Shown here: positions 9,070 to 18,601 of the stretch, one piece after another
How positions within the stretch are numbered: position 1 is the stretch's first letter
Layout: every line of letters starts with the position of its first letter
NCBI GenBank assembly: GCA_020635355.1
Contig: JACJZW010000001.1
Span: 1-64,000 of the forward strand
Length of the DNA stretch: 64,000 nt
Direction: 5' to 3'
DNA from: Flavobacteriales bacterium
Lineage (GTDB): Bacteria; Bacteroidota; Bacteroidia; NS11-12g; UBA9320
Notes under the pieces: generated by a model
Seen by the model: only the letters and a program-made list of their open reading frames with translations
Database searches by the model: none
Told to the model about the DNA's origin: nothing
Made by a program: the position numbers and the translations under genes

Positions 9070-9743
9070 TGACCAGCCGCGGGCAATGTTTGATTTCCTG
9101 CGCTCCGCTCAGGGCTCAACCTACCAGCACCAGTGAGCAAGTTTCTCAGATTCTGTATGGAGAATGCGTAGCGGTTCTAGAAACCATCGATGGATGGATT
9201 CGAATCCGTTTGGAGAATGACGGCTATGAGGGCTGGATCAGCGCCAATCAGTTATCCGATGTTTCCTTTGAACCAAGTGTTATTCAATGTGTTTCACCCT
9301 TTGTTCGGGACGGGAATCAGTTCATACCTCTGGGTGCTTGGTTGCCCAAATTTGCCGAGGTTCCTGAACATACCCAAAAACCCATCGATTTAGCTCGGAA
9401 ATTAAAAGGAGCCCCGTATTTATGGGGAGGTAAAACATTCATGGGAATGGATTGCTCCGGCCTGATGCAGGTGATTCATCTTCCACACAAGGTGCGGTTA
9501 CCGCGAGATAGTTCACAACAGGCCTTATTCGGCACGGAGATACCTTTTGGGATGCACAAAGCCGGTGATTTAGCGTTCTTTCACAACTCAGAGAAACGTA
9601 TCATGCACGTTGGCATACTAACCGATAACAGCCGAATTATCCACGCCTCCGGTACGGTACGGGAGGATGATTTATCGGTACGGGGTATTGAACGTGAAGA
9701 TGGCTCGAGAAGTCATGATTTGGCATTCATCAAGCGACTTTAG
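9069..9743 (+). CDS. NlpC/P60 cysteine peptidase with SH3-like domain
   Basis: This 224-residue protein has an SH3b-like region (residues ~20-65, ending GYEGWISANQL) followed by a C-terminal NlpC/P60 domain. The catalytic cysteine is in MDCSGLMQ and the histidines are in MHVGIL and IIHASG; PRDSSQQ is the usual helix after the nucleophile. Such enzymes cleave gamma-D-Glu-diaminopimelate bonds in cell-wall peptides. No signal peptide is visible, which suggests cytoplasmic recycling of muropeptides or an unrecognised export route. The start ATG overlaps the ferredoxin stop by one base. Confidence 0.9.
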   Translation: MTSRGQCLISCAPLRAQPTSTSEQVSQILYGECVAVLETIDGWIRIRLENDGYEGWISANQLSDVSFEPSVIQCVSPFVRDGNQFIPLGAWLPKFAEVPEHTQKPIDLARKLKGAPYLWGGKTFMGMDCSGLMQVIHLPHKVRLPRDSSQQALFGTEIPFGMHKAGDLAFFHNSEKRIMHVGILTDNSRIIHASGTVREDDLSVRGIEREDGSRSHDLAFIKRL

Positions 9744-9800
9744 TCGTTTGCTTTTCCATCATTAAATGCACATATTGCGGTTGAACTGTACGCAAAATCT

Positions 9801-11675
9801 ATGACTAAAAGTTCTGAATCCTGGGGATCACGCGTTGGGCTGATTCTGGCCATGGCAGGTAATGCTGTTGGCCTCGGTAACTTCCTTCGATTTCCTGTTC
9901 AAGCCGTGCAAAATGGCGGTGGTGCATTTATCATTCCCTACCTCGTTTCCTTCCTGTTGATGGGGATTCCGTTGTTATGGGTGGAATGGAGCATGGGACG
10001 TTACGGTGGTCGGTATGGCGACCATTCAACTCCGTTCATTCTGGATAACATGACCAAAAAACGGTTCTGGAAGTACTTCGGAATCTTTGGAATCTTTACC
10101 AATATCGGGGTAATGGCGTACTACACCTATATCGAGTCCTGGACGCTTACCTACACACTCAAATCCATTAAAGGTGATTTTTTAGGGGTCGATATCGGGC
10201 AGGTCGGAGCCATATTTGACCGGTATGTCGACATTTCCGGCGGAGTTAATGTTCCCGGAATTGCCCTGGTAGCCTTCATTGTTACCCTGGGAATTAATAT
10301 CTACATCCTCTCGCGGGGATTGAGCGGAGGAATTGAAAAGGTGGCAAAGATTGCCATGCCCCTGCTGATTGTATTCGGGGCGTTTCTGGCCATCATGGCT
10401 ATTACCATGGGAAGCACAGGACGATGCGCCGATTGCAACTCACATCTTGGTTTAGATTTTCTATGGACACCGGATTACAGCAGTTTAAAAAATCCAAAGG
10501 TGTGGCTGGCGGCAGCAGGTCAGATATTCTTCACCTTATCCGTTGGAATGGGTACCATTCAATGCTATTCCAGTTATGTAAAGCAGAAAGATGATATCGC
10601 CCTGAATGCCATGAGTGCCGGTTGGATGAACGGTTTTGTGGAGATTGTACTGGGTGCCTCTGTGGTAATCCCTATTGCCGTTGGCTACCTGGGATTGGAC
10701 TGGGTTAAGGAAAATGCCGGATTCTTTATGGCATTCAAAACAATGCCTTACCTGTTTGATCAGTGGGGAAGTGTCTTGGCTATTCTGGCCGGTGTAGCCT
10801 GGTTTGGTTTGCTCTTCTTTGCAGGCATCACCTCATCGCTGGCCATGGGAACACCCTGGATGGGGTTTGTTCAGGACGAATTCAGCTGGTCCAGAAACAA
10901 GTCGGCGTGGACCCTGGGCATAGTAGTATTGCTCCTGGCACTTCCAACCATCTTCTTTTACGAATATGGTGTTTTTGACGAATACGACTACTGGACAGGA
11001 ACGGTTTCACTGGTAGTCTTTGCGCTAGCCGAAGTGATTTTGTTTGCTTGGGTATTCGGAATGGATAAGGGATGGGCAGAGATCAATGAGGGGGCGGATA
11101 TGCGTGTTCCTATGATCTACAAGTTCATTATCAAATACATCACACCGGTATTTATTCTGATCATCTTCACGGCATCCTTAATTACACCACAGGATAACGA
11201 CTGGAAGAAAGCGTTTAGTGACGGATGGAAATTGGATAAGTCCAGTATCATTGGTCAAATTTTGCACATCGGAGTAGATTACAACACCCATTATTTTTCT
11301 TCCGAGAAGCAGATTGAATCGTCCGGAACCATTGATACCATTGGAGGGAATGATCGGCACAAAGCCATCGTTTGTTCCACACCGGCAACGTACTACCATC
11401 GAAGTACGGGTAGCATCGTTAAACATGAGCCGGAAGAAGGCGAGTATACCGCCATTGACACGTTTGAATTGTCGACCTTATATGTCAACAACGAAGCTGA
11501 AATCATCGTAAAACCGGGTGACGCCGTGGAGGCCGGACAAGTTGTTGCCAAAGGAAGTTTTATCAATCGAATCTTCTTCATAGATCTCTCGAGGTTTATC
11601 CTCTTGCTTACCTTTGTAGGATTGGGATTCATGGTGAAGCGAGCATCAAATCTTAGAAAAAGTAATCACGCATAA
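9801..11675 (+). CDS. Sodium:neurotransmitter-symporter (NSS/SNF) family transporter
   Basis: This is a 624-residue polytopic membrane protein. The N-terminal signature NAVGLGNFLRFP and GGGAFIIPYL, with its unwound TM1 region, is diagnostic of NSS transporters. About 11-12 transmembrane helices are visible. A hydrophilic loop of ~170 residues (around 470-600) lies before the last helix and is unusually long for the LeuT-like prototype; it looks extracytoplasmic and contains a short GDAVEAGQVVAKG stretch resembling a biotinyl/lipoyl-like hairpin. It most likely imports an amino acid or related compound with Na+. Two small single-span proteins follow directly, as in MetPS-like systems. Confidence 0.9.
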   Translation: MTKSSESWGSRVGLILAMAGNAVGLGNFLRFPVQAVQNGGGAFIIPYLVSFLLMGIPLLWVEWSMGRYGGRYGDHSTPFILDNMTKKRFWKYFGIFGIFTNIGVMAYYTYIESWTLTYTLKSIKGDFLGVDIGQVGAIFDRYVDISGGVNVPGIALVAFIVTLGINIYILSRGLSGGIEKVAKIAMPLLIVFGAFLAIMAITMGSTGRCADCNSHLGLDFLWTPDYSSLKNPKVWLAAAGQIFFTLSVGMGTIQCYSSYVKQKDDIALNAMSAGWMNGFVEIVLGASVVIPIAVGYLGLDWVKENAGFFMAFKTMPYLFDQWGSVLAILAGVAWFGLLFFAGITSSLAMGTPWMGFVQDEFSWSRNKSAWTLGIVVLLLALPTIFFYEYGVFDEYDYWTGTVSLVVFALAEVILFAWVFGMDKGWAEINEGADMRVPMIYKFIIKYITPVFILIIFTASLITPQDNDWKKAFSDGWKLDKSSIIGQILHIGVDYNTHYFSSEKQIESSGTIDTIGGNDRHKAIVCSTPATYYHRSTGSIVKHEPEEGEYTAIDTFELSTLYVNNEAEIIVKPGDAVEAGQVVAKGSFINRIFFIDLSRFILLLTFVGLGFMVKRASNLRKSNHA

Positions 11676-11677
11676 TT

Positions 11678-11833
11678 ATGGGAACATCTGCATTAATCAT
11701 GATGGTAACCGTCCAGGTACTGGTCACCATAATTACGTTTTCGTTCTTCTGGAAAGTGCTCCGTACGCCACCCAAACCGGAACCGGATTCGTATTCCGGC
11801 AATGACGACATTGACGAGCGACAACCTGAATGA
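11678..11833 (+). CDS. Small single-span protein, MetS-like NSS transporter subunit
   Basis: This is a 51-residue protein with one N-terminal hydrophobic helix (ALIMMVTVQVLVTIITFSFFW), then KVLRTPPKPEPDS and an acidic tail. The ATG is 2 nt after the NSS transporter stop. In MetPS of Corynebacterium a ~60-residue single-span protein, MetS, is needed for the activity of the NSS transporter MetP. Position, size and the short proline-rich cytoplasmic tail fit that family. The assignment rests on context and topology, not on an alignment. Confidence 0.7.
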   Translation: MGTSALIMMVTVQVLVTIITFSFFWKVLRTPPKPEPDSYSGNDDIDERQPE

Positions 11834-12015
11834 TCTTTTTAACCCCTGCCGACGCTGGAAGCCAGACTTTCAAAATTCTTCTCATAGCATCCGAAATCAT
11901 CGTACCCCTGATTGTTTTTGTGGGGGCGTATTTGATTTTTAAACCGGTTTTTGGGAAGAATGAGGAGGAGGAAACGAATCCTGAAACGGAAAACGAGAAA
12001 GATCAACTTCGCTAG
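11830..12015 (+). CDS. Small single-span membrane protein next to NSS transporter
   Basis: This 61-residue protein overlaps the preceding small gene by 4 bases (ATGA), the classical arrangement for translational coupling. It has one hydrophobic helix (ILLIASEIIVPLIVFVGAYLIF) followed by a very acidic, glutamate-rich C-terminal tail. I do not recognise a family. It is probably a third component or stabiliser of the NSS transporter complex. Its stop lies 14 nt before the convergent stop of the outer-membrane barrel gene. Confidence 0.6.
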   Translation: MIFLTPADAGSQTFKILLIASEIIVPLIVFVGAYLIFKPVFGKNEEEETNPETENEKDQLR

Positions 12016-12029
12016 AGCTACCGTTCTGG

Positions 12030-13823
12030 TCAATCGTTTCCGCCCAGTCCAAAGCGCAGTCCAACCTGAAACCGCCGGCCCTGAATGTTCCGAAAAGCGA
12101 TTTGTTCCGAAAAGTCGGTACCCTGGTCATAGGGAACCTGATTAAATAAATTGGTAACGCCAACCTCCAAACTGCACCGATTTGGGTAGTAATAGCCGCG
12201 GGACAAGCCAAACCGGACAAAGGCATCAGCGTACATAGATTCCTTGGTGCGAATGCGTTCTCCGTTTAAGACGGGCAGGTCATAACCACTTTGATAACCC
12301 AGATTTACCGACGGCGTGATCAGAAAATCATTTCCTACATACGACCAATAACGGGAATAATAGGGGCGAGTAGGTGATAGCGCGAGTGTGATCCTATTTT
12401 CTGGAATCAACTCCAATTGTTGACTGTTTTGATTGGTGGTGTACGTGTAAGCCAACTCACCATTCAGCCGCTCCTTGGAAAAATTGTAGGTGAGTCGTGC
12501 CTGGTCATTACTTAAATCCATCCGATCAGATGGTGAACCATAGATGTATCGATTGGAGATTTCCATGGAATTGTATTGGAATTTCAAGCTCCCATGACTG
12601 TGTATCTGGTAACTTCCATGAAGCCAAATAGAACGGTAGGACTCAGTTGTTACACCCGGAATACGGTAACCTGCCATCGGATTATGCACGACGCGATACA
12701 ATTGATTGGTATACACATCTTGCTCATTAAGTGCCGCACCGGCTGTAAGTGTAAAGGGATTTCGCTGATAGGAGAGGTGAAGTGATGGATTATATCGCCA
12801 TCCACGGACAAGAGTGGAAGAGGTTGAATACAGGATAGAATGCTCAAATTGAATGGTCAGAAACCGATTGTTGTTCTCCGTTTTAAAGTATCGGATCCAT
12901 TCCTGATAGAGGCCGGCATACGATCGTTGCTGATCCAACTCAAACCCGGTAGAACTTCGTTCCTGATCCTGATTGGCTTGCGCCATGAGTGAGGTGGTCA
13001 GGCTCATTTTTTTTCGGTTCACACGAATTCCGGATGAAAGGGATTCCTGTAAATGCCGGAGTTCATAACGGCGGTAGATTGGGGGTTCGTGGATACTCGT
13101 GTTGCTGAAATGATTGAGGTGCAGCGATGTTGTCCAGGTAACATTGGGCGACAGATAGCGCTCGTATTGAATTCGATTGCCAGAAAGCAGATTGTCATCC
13201 GTGTTTTCCGGATAAATTCCCCCTTGAATAAATCGATTATAGCTTCGACCCATTCCGGTAAGCAAGTAAGCGTTCACATAGAACTTCTGTTTTCGCCCAT
13301 CGATGGAAAAGTCCAGGGTTCCCTGAGCATCCTGATAGTGATCGCTCCATGTATTTACCGGATCCAGTTGGTGTGTGTTTTTCCAATTTCGATACCCCCC
13401 GGTAACCATCAAATTCATCGTACCCCATTTGGGATTCTTCTTAAATTTAGGTTGGTATCGTACAACGGCTTCCTGTAATCCGGCCGTTTGCATGCGGTAG
13501 CCAATCTGAATCCGTTGACGTCGGTAGCCCCAGGGTTGTTGCAACTGAATGTTGGTTGGGGCACTTTGAGGCAAGGCCGACAATTTACCAGTGGTTACCA
13601 ATGTGACCATGGAATGTTCCAGGGAAATATGGTTGCGAAGGAGGTAGTATTTACCCGGTGAATTATTCCATGAAATAGCACCAAAACTTACATCGGTTTG
13701 CCATTCAAATGGCGTCATCATATTGCGCAGGAAAAACTGATTTCCAAAATGCTGTGCCGATAGGTTTGTGGCGGAACTGATGCAGATAACCGCCATCAGC
13801 AGGATGCGTTGACTCTTATTCAT
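12030..13823 (-). CDS. Outer-membrane beta-barrel protein, TonB-receptor-like C-terminus
   Basis: This 597-residue protein has a signal peptide (residues 1-23, ending LSAQ) and continuous alternating amphipathic strands rich in aromatics (for example RYWSYVGNDFLITPSVNLGYQ). The C-terminus, LEVGVTNLFNQVPYDQ then QGRRFQVGLRFGL, is like that of TonB-dependent receptors. The usual plug domain and TonB box are not seen, so it looks like a barrel without plug or a much-reduced receptor. Its start overlaps the end of the alpha-2-macroglobulin-like gene by 8 bases, so the two are co-translated and may work as a pair. Ligand unknown. Confidence 0.7.
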   Translation of the reverse strand: MNKSQRILLMAVICISSATNLSAQHFGNQFFLRNMMTPFEWQTDVSFGAISWNNSPGKYYLLRNHISLEHSMVTLVTTGKLSALPQSAPTNIQLQQPWGYRRQRIQIGYRMQTAGLQEAVVRYQPKFKKNPKWGTMNLMVTGGYRNWKNTHQLDPVNTWSDHYQDAQGTLDFSIDGRKQKFYVNAYLLTGMGRSYNRFIQGGIYPENTDDNLLSGNRIQYERYLSPNVTWTTSLHLNHFSNTSIHEPPIYRRYELRHLQESLSSGIRVNRKKMSLTTSLMAQANQDQERSSTGFELDQQRSYAGLYQEWIRYFKTENNNRFLTIQFEHSILYSTSSTLVRGWRYNPSLHLSYQRNPFTLTAGAALNEQDVYTNQLYRVVHNPMAGYRIPGVTTESYRSIWLHGSYQIHSHGSLKFQYNSMEISNRYIYGSPSDRMDLSNDQARLTYNFSKERLNGELAYTYTTNQNSQQLELIPENRITLALSPTRPYYSRYWSYVGNDFLITPSVNLGYQSGYDLPVLNGERIRTKESMYADAFVRFGLSRGYYYPNRCSLEVGVTNLFNQVPYDQGTDFSEQIAFRNIQGRRFQVGLRFGLGGND

Positions 13824-16800
13824 GGCTGATGGGGGTTATGCTGATGGAGCTTCCTGATGTGAATGATTCTATTTCAGGAGTGTAGTACTGGTATACTCTG
13901 GATTCTGGTGTATGAAAATGGCCACTAACCGATGGCGTCAGTGCCAGATTAACCACCTTTTTCTCCTTCGGACCCAACTCCAGGAAGTAAAGGTTCAGAA
14001 CATTGTTGTTGAACTCATAATAATCTACCAAACCGTTATCGTCAATTACCTTTAGTTCCTCCATATTCAAGCTCAATCCGGAAGGAATTTTCACTACTGC
14101 CACTGTTTGAGGTTTGGGATCATTGGATTTATTCTCCACCGAAACCGTCATGACCGTGAGTTCATCTTCCAGCAAGTTGGTTTTGCTGTATTCAATTCCT
14201 AAGCCCAAGGTAGGATGTGATTTTGTTGCCGGAACTTCAATCCAACTGGCGGCAACACTAATGGGCGTGGAATGCTCAGGACATTCGATACGAATGCTGT
14301 TTAAACCGTTTTTAACATGGGTGTGATTGAGCACAACTTCCTGCTGTCTGTTGAGCTCGCTGGAGTTGAACTCCTTGATGGGGGTGTTGTTCACAAAGAG
14401 CTTGTACGTTGATTTTTGATCATTTTGAACATAAATACTCGTGTAGTTTCCAAGCGCCTCCAGTGTGAGAGCGGTGGCCTGAGTGCTTCCAAAACCATAA
14501 TATGATTTAGTATTCAGCAAGGCATTGATGAGTTTTTGTGCCGATGGGGTTAAATCCGGATCCAACTGGTGAACCAGCATCAGCGTGAGTGCCAAACATT
14601 CATTTCGAAGGCTTTGATTGTAACTGCGCATAACGGAATGATTCGCCTCAACGGATGCGAATTGACGGTCTTCGAAGTGGTTCATCAACTGCTCCAATAT
14701 CTCGAGGGCACGATCGTTTTGGTTTTGATACGCATAGATGTTACCCAGAAGGGCCAACTTATATGCATCAAACTTCGTTTGAACATCCTTCTCGATCATC
14801 GTCACTTCCTGTTGAAGTCCTTTAACGCCTGTGCGGGCGAGAACATAGGTGATGTACGCATTGTTCACCTCATAGCTGGCGGAGGAGAAACCATATCGTC
14901 CGGGATGATACTTGAAACCTCCTTTCCCGTCGCGTCTGGAAAGCAGCCATTTTTGAGTCCGTTCAAGGAGTTTCTGATCCACTTGAATGCCCACTTGCTG
15001 CATCAAATGGAATTGAAGCAAACCATAGGCGGTCAAACTTTCATGTGGCGGGTTACGACCGTACCACTCAAATCCTCCTTCAGAGGTTTCATAAGCGGCC
15101 AAACGTTTGTATCCATCCTGTAAGGCCCTCATGGCTTGTTCATACAGAATCTGACTGGCATTGGATGATTCACTAAGGATTCTTGCCGCCAGGATATTGG
15201 GATAGTTAGAGGATGAAACCTGTTCGAAACATCCGTGGGGTTGACGGATCATGGATGCTGCCGTTTGGTTCAACATCTTGGAAAAATTTTCGATGGTTTC
15301 TAACCGGATGATAAATCGATCCATTAGCATGGATTCAATAGGGAAGGTTTTGGTTGTGGTGTTGGTAACGGTAAGGAATTCCTTTCGGGAGTGTCCTCGT
15401 TCAATGACCTGAACAGGACGTGTAAATCGTTTGGTGCGCCCGCTGAATTGTCCGTCAACAATAAGATTTAAATAAATGGTGGAATCCGGAGCCACCCATA
15501 CATAGCGCAACTCCTTGGTCTCATCCGGATTTAAACGAAGTGTTGATTCAATCTTTTCATCAATCCCGTAGGTTAAATCAATCATCATGCTGCTGTCGGC
15601 GTGGTTGGAGACCAAAATCCGATAGCTAATCGTATCACCAAAAGATGCCGTCAAGGGTGATTTCGCGTCAATGGTTACCGCATCCTGAACGTGAAATGAT
15701 TTCTCCACTTTAAAGGGATTGCCGGTTCCCGTAACCCCTTCACAAATGATGGTGTATCCGCCTTCTGTGTATCCGCTGGAGAAGGTAAAGGGTTCATTTC
15801 CTCGTTCAGCCATACCATTCGGGCGCCAATATTTTATCGCTGAATTCATATCCCGATCATTCATGTCAATCGGACTTAAACGAATCCTCGAAGGCGTAAG
15901 CAGTACAGCATACGGATCGTAATACGAATTGCTGGGCGGATAGTCGTTTTGATAGGCAAACGGTTGCTGATACAGATAAATGATGCGCGACACACAAGCC
16001 AAATCCAGGCTCATCATATTGGATTCATTGATGGAATAATCTCGAACAGCGTTTTTGTTGTAATACGGTGATGTGGGCTGTGTAACCAATGACGTCCGCA
16101 GCAGCGATTTATAGGACGGTGATGCCTGTTCAATTCCTTTTATTATGGGGGAAAGAAGGCCCAGGTCTCCGTTGGATCGTGAGACACCGGAGGTTGGACT
16201 GAAGCTGTTGGAGAAGTAGTAGTAACTATTGGGGACAACGTATTCAAATCGCTCCAACCCTTTTGAGATGATGAGTGTGATGTACTCTTCCGACATCCAT
16301 TGACTAGGTACATTAATGAATTCAAAATGACCCATAGAATCGGAGAATGTCTCAACGTTGGTTCCTTTAATTCGGAGCCGGGCACGGTCAATGGGCTGTG
16401 AGTAATCCCTGATGGATTTGAGGTAGCCGTTAAAATTGACGACACCACGGGGATAGATCACATCTTCACGAGCTATCATTTTACCATTGGCCGGATCCCT
16501 TCTCCAGCGGTTGCGGTAGGTATCTACATATAATTGGGTATAGGCGTAGGCATCTTCATCCGTCTTGAAGTAATCATCGCCATCTTCCATGTCGGTATTG
16601 AATTCATCCCCCAGCCACAGCCAGGAACGCATACTGTGACCGTGATCACGAATTTGGTTCAGGTATTGGGTATTGATTACACGTAGGGTATAATTCAGGC
16701 TGCCGTATTCCTTAAAGGACCACTGAATTTTTCCGTTCACGCTGGATTGAAGATCCATACGGTCGCCACGCATCATCAAATCAACCTCGGGTTCAACCGG

Positions 16801-18027
16801 TCGCACAAAGGTCAGCCGATGCTCTCGAAGATCATTTCCGCTGTATAAAGCAACCGATAGAACACCTTCCTTCAACTCATTTTTAGGGATGAACAGATCC
16901 AGTACGTCCCGGTTAATGCGATGGGTTTGGACAATGGATCCGGATCCGGAAATAACCAGCGTGTGATTGGCTGCATGCGGACCAACGTGAACTTCCAAGC
17001 CACTGTTCAGATGTTTAAACCAGATGATGTTTCCGCGTGACGCGGGTTCAACCAAATCAACCCTTCCGGCGGTAGCATCGGCATGTGTAAATTCCAAATG
17101 ATATCGGTTTTCCAAATGGGGGGTGAAATCAATGGAAGCCATGCCTTTGTAGGAGGTGACCACGCTGTCAATAAGCGTGTTGGATTTATCTTTAAGAGCG
17201 GCATGAATGGTGACCGGTAGGCCATTTCCATCCAATGATTCCACCACGATTGTATTTGTTACACCGGCTACCAGGGCACTTCCCCGGGTTGCCATACGGG
17301 TGATGACCTTTGTTTTTCCAGACTGAACCGGAACGCGAGCAGAATAGGTTTCCAGATTGGCTTGATAGGTTGATGTAATGGACAAGTAGGTGTTCTCGGT
17401 GGCATAGGCGGGTAGCCCAACTTCTATGATTCCTTTTCCTTGCCTGTCGGTCCGTGCTGTTCCCCTTTGAATGGTGTTGTTGTTCACGATCAACTCCCAT
17501 TGGTAATTTGCGTGATCTATGGGGCGCTCATCAACCGTTCTGAACGTCAGGTTTAATTCTACCTGATCACCGGGATGATACGTGTCGTGTTTGAATTTGG
17601 AGGTAATAAAGAAGTTGCGTTCAATAAATTGTTGAACGAAAATGTCCTTGGAAAAATAGTGCTCATCCGGATAGTTTAACTGCCATGGAGTGAGTGCCTT
17701 GATGGTGTATCGCCCACCTGCATTGGGTATGTTAAGTCGGCCGCCAACGCGCCCGTTTACTACGGGTAGTAAGGACGAATCCACGGCTTGTCCTTTGGCA
17801 TTGAGCAGCAGGGTTTTTAATTGATACTTACCGGATTGAAACTGGTTGGAATCATTCAGAACAAAGGCACTGAAGTAAATAATTTCTCGTGGTTTGTAAT
17901 GATGACGATCGGTTACCAGGTAAACCGTTTCGCCATCTGCAGTTGGCTTTGATGACGGCTGAGACCATCCCAACTGGGTTATGAATCCGAGAAATGAGCA
18001 GGTGATAAAGAGTCTGATCCGAAACAT
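13816..18027 (-). CDS. Alpha-2-macroglobulin-like protein with thioester motif
   Basis: This 1403-residue protein is secreted (signal peptide 1-22, ending GWSQ). The N-terminal MG-type beta domains start with VYLVTDRHHYKPREIIYFSAFV, the bait-like middle is repetitive, and the thioester region is QPHGCFEQVSSSNYPN with Cys933 and Gln936 of the CxEQ thioester intact. After it come alpha-alpha-barrel-like repeats (LNNAYITYVLART type) and a C-terminal beta domain. Bacterial macroglobulins trap attacking proteases and form a covalent bond through the thioester. No lipobox is present, so it is soluble periplasmic or surface-bound by another route. No penicillin-binding protein 1C gene is adjacent, unlike the classical A2M locus; instead an outer-membrane barrel overlaps it downstream. 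Confidence 0.85.
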   Translation of the reverse strand: MFRIRLFITCSFLGFITQLGWSQPSSKPTADGETVYLVTDRHHYKPREIIYFSAFVLNDSNQFQSGKYQLKTLLLNAKGQAVDSSLLPVVNGRVGGRLNIPNAGGRYTIKALTPWQLNYPDEHYFSKDIFVQQFIERNFFITSKFKHDTYHPGDQVELNLTFRTVDERPIDHANYQWELIVNNNTIQRGTARTDRQGKGIIEVGLPAYATENTYLSITSTYQANLETYSARVPVQSGKTKVITRMATRGSALVAGVTNTIVVESLDGNGLPVTIHAALKDKSNTLIDSVVTSYKGMASIDFTPHLENRYHLEFTHADATAGRVDLVEPASRGNIIWFKHLNSGLEVHVGPHAANHTLVISGSGSIVQTHRINRDVLDLFIPKNELKEGVLSVALYSGNDLREHRLTFVRPVEPEVDLMMRGDRMDLQSSVNGKIQWSFKEYGSLNYTLRVINTQYLNQIRDHGHSMRSWLWLGDEFNTDMEDGDDYFKTDEDAYAYTQLYVDTYRNRWRRDPANGKMIAREDVIYPRGVVNFNGYLKSIRDYSQPIDRARLRIKGTNVETFSDSMGHFEFINVPSQWMSEEYITLIISKGLERFEYVVPNSYYYFSNSFSPTSGVSRSNGDLGLLSPIIKGIEQASPSYKSLLRTSLVTQPTSPYYNKNAVRDYSINESNMMSLDLACVSRIIYLYQQPFAYQNDYPPSNSYYDPYAVLLTPSRIRLSPIDMNDRDMNSAIKYWRPNGMAERGNEPFTFSSGYTEGGYTIICEGVTGTGNPFKVEKSFHVQDAVTIDAKSPLTASFGDTISYRILVSNHADSSMMIDLTYGIDEKIESTLRLNPDETKELRYVWVAPDSTIYLNLIVDGQFSGRTKRFTRPVQVIERGHSRKEFLTVTNTTTKTFPIESMLMDRFIIRLETIENFSKMLNQTAASMIRQPHGCFEQVSSSNYPNILAARILSESSNASQILYEQAMRALQDGYKRLAAYETSEGGFEWYGRNPPHESLTAYGLLQFHLMQQVGIQVDQKLLERTQKWLLSRRDGKGGFKYHPGRYGFSSASYEVNNAYITYVLARTGVKGLQQEVTMIEKDVQTKFDAYKLALLGNIYAYQNQNDRALEILEQLMNHFEDRQFASVEANHSVMRSYNQSLRNECLALTLMLVHQLDPDLTPSAQKLINALLNTKSYYGFGSTQATALTLEALGNYTSIYVQNDQKSTYKLFVNNTPIKEFNSSELNRQQEVVLNHTHVKNGLNSIRIECPEHSTPISVAASWIEVPATKSHPTLGLGIEYSKTNLLEDELTVMTVSVENKSNDPKPQTVAVVKIPSGLSLNMEELKVIDDNGLVDYYEFNNNVLNLYFLELGPKEKKVVNLALTPSVSGHFHTPESRVYQYYTPEIESFTSGSSISITPISHE

Positions 18028-18135
18028 TGACTCTAAATTACCGGAATGAGATCAGAAAGCAAGTGGTCAATTGATGACGTTCCTGTTTCGCTTTATAAAC
18101 GTGATTACCAAATTATTAAGAATGCTGAACTGACC

Positions 18136-18561
18136 CTATTTTGTGTGGTGGGTTTCGTGTAAATAGCGGAGATCAGAGAGAAACAATTCCGGCGGGCGAT
18201 ATCCCTCTACACGAAGAATGGTGTCATCAATATTGCCGGGTTTGAAGAACATCATGGTGGGATACTCATAAACATGAAACTTTGACTTCCAAGTAGTCCC
18301 AATACTGTCGTCCACGTCCAATTTGTACATAATGAAGTACTTGTGGACATAGGCTTGTACCGTAGAATCGGACATGGTGGATTTATCCAGTTGTCGGCAA
18401 GGTTTACACCATCCCGCATAAAAGTCCACGATCAAAACCTTATTCTGTTTTTTACTGGCCGCAATGGCTTCGTCCAGGGTTCCGGAGAAAAAAGCGGATT
18501 GGGCAGAAGCGGATCCAACGGATAGGATCATGCTCAAAAGGACTAGTAGTGTAACTCGCAT
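18136..18561 (-). CDS. Secreted thioredoxin-like protein
   Basis: This 141-residue protein has a signal peptide (residues 1-20, ending ASAQ) and a thioredoxin fold of the DUF953/thioredoxin_7 style. FYAGWCKPCRQL is the active site and YEYPTMMFF carries the cis-proline. It likely acts as a periplasmic disulfide reductase or chaperone. TACCTTCG, one mismatch from the -7 consensus, lies 3 nt before the ATG. It sits between the macroglobulin gene and lspA on the same strand. Confidence 0.85.
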   Translation of the reverse strand: MRVTLLVLLSMILSVGSASAQSAFFSGTLDEAIAASKKQNKVLIVDFYAGWCKPCRQLDKSTMSDSTVQAYVHKYFIMYKLDVDDSIGTTWKSKFHVYEYPTMMFFKPGNIDDTILRVEGYRPPELFLSDLRYLHETHHTK

Positions 18562-18601
18562 AGCCGAAGGTACACTATTTTTTGGAGTCTGAGCTCGGTA
18601 T

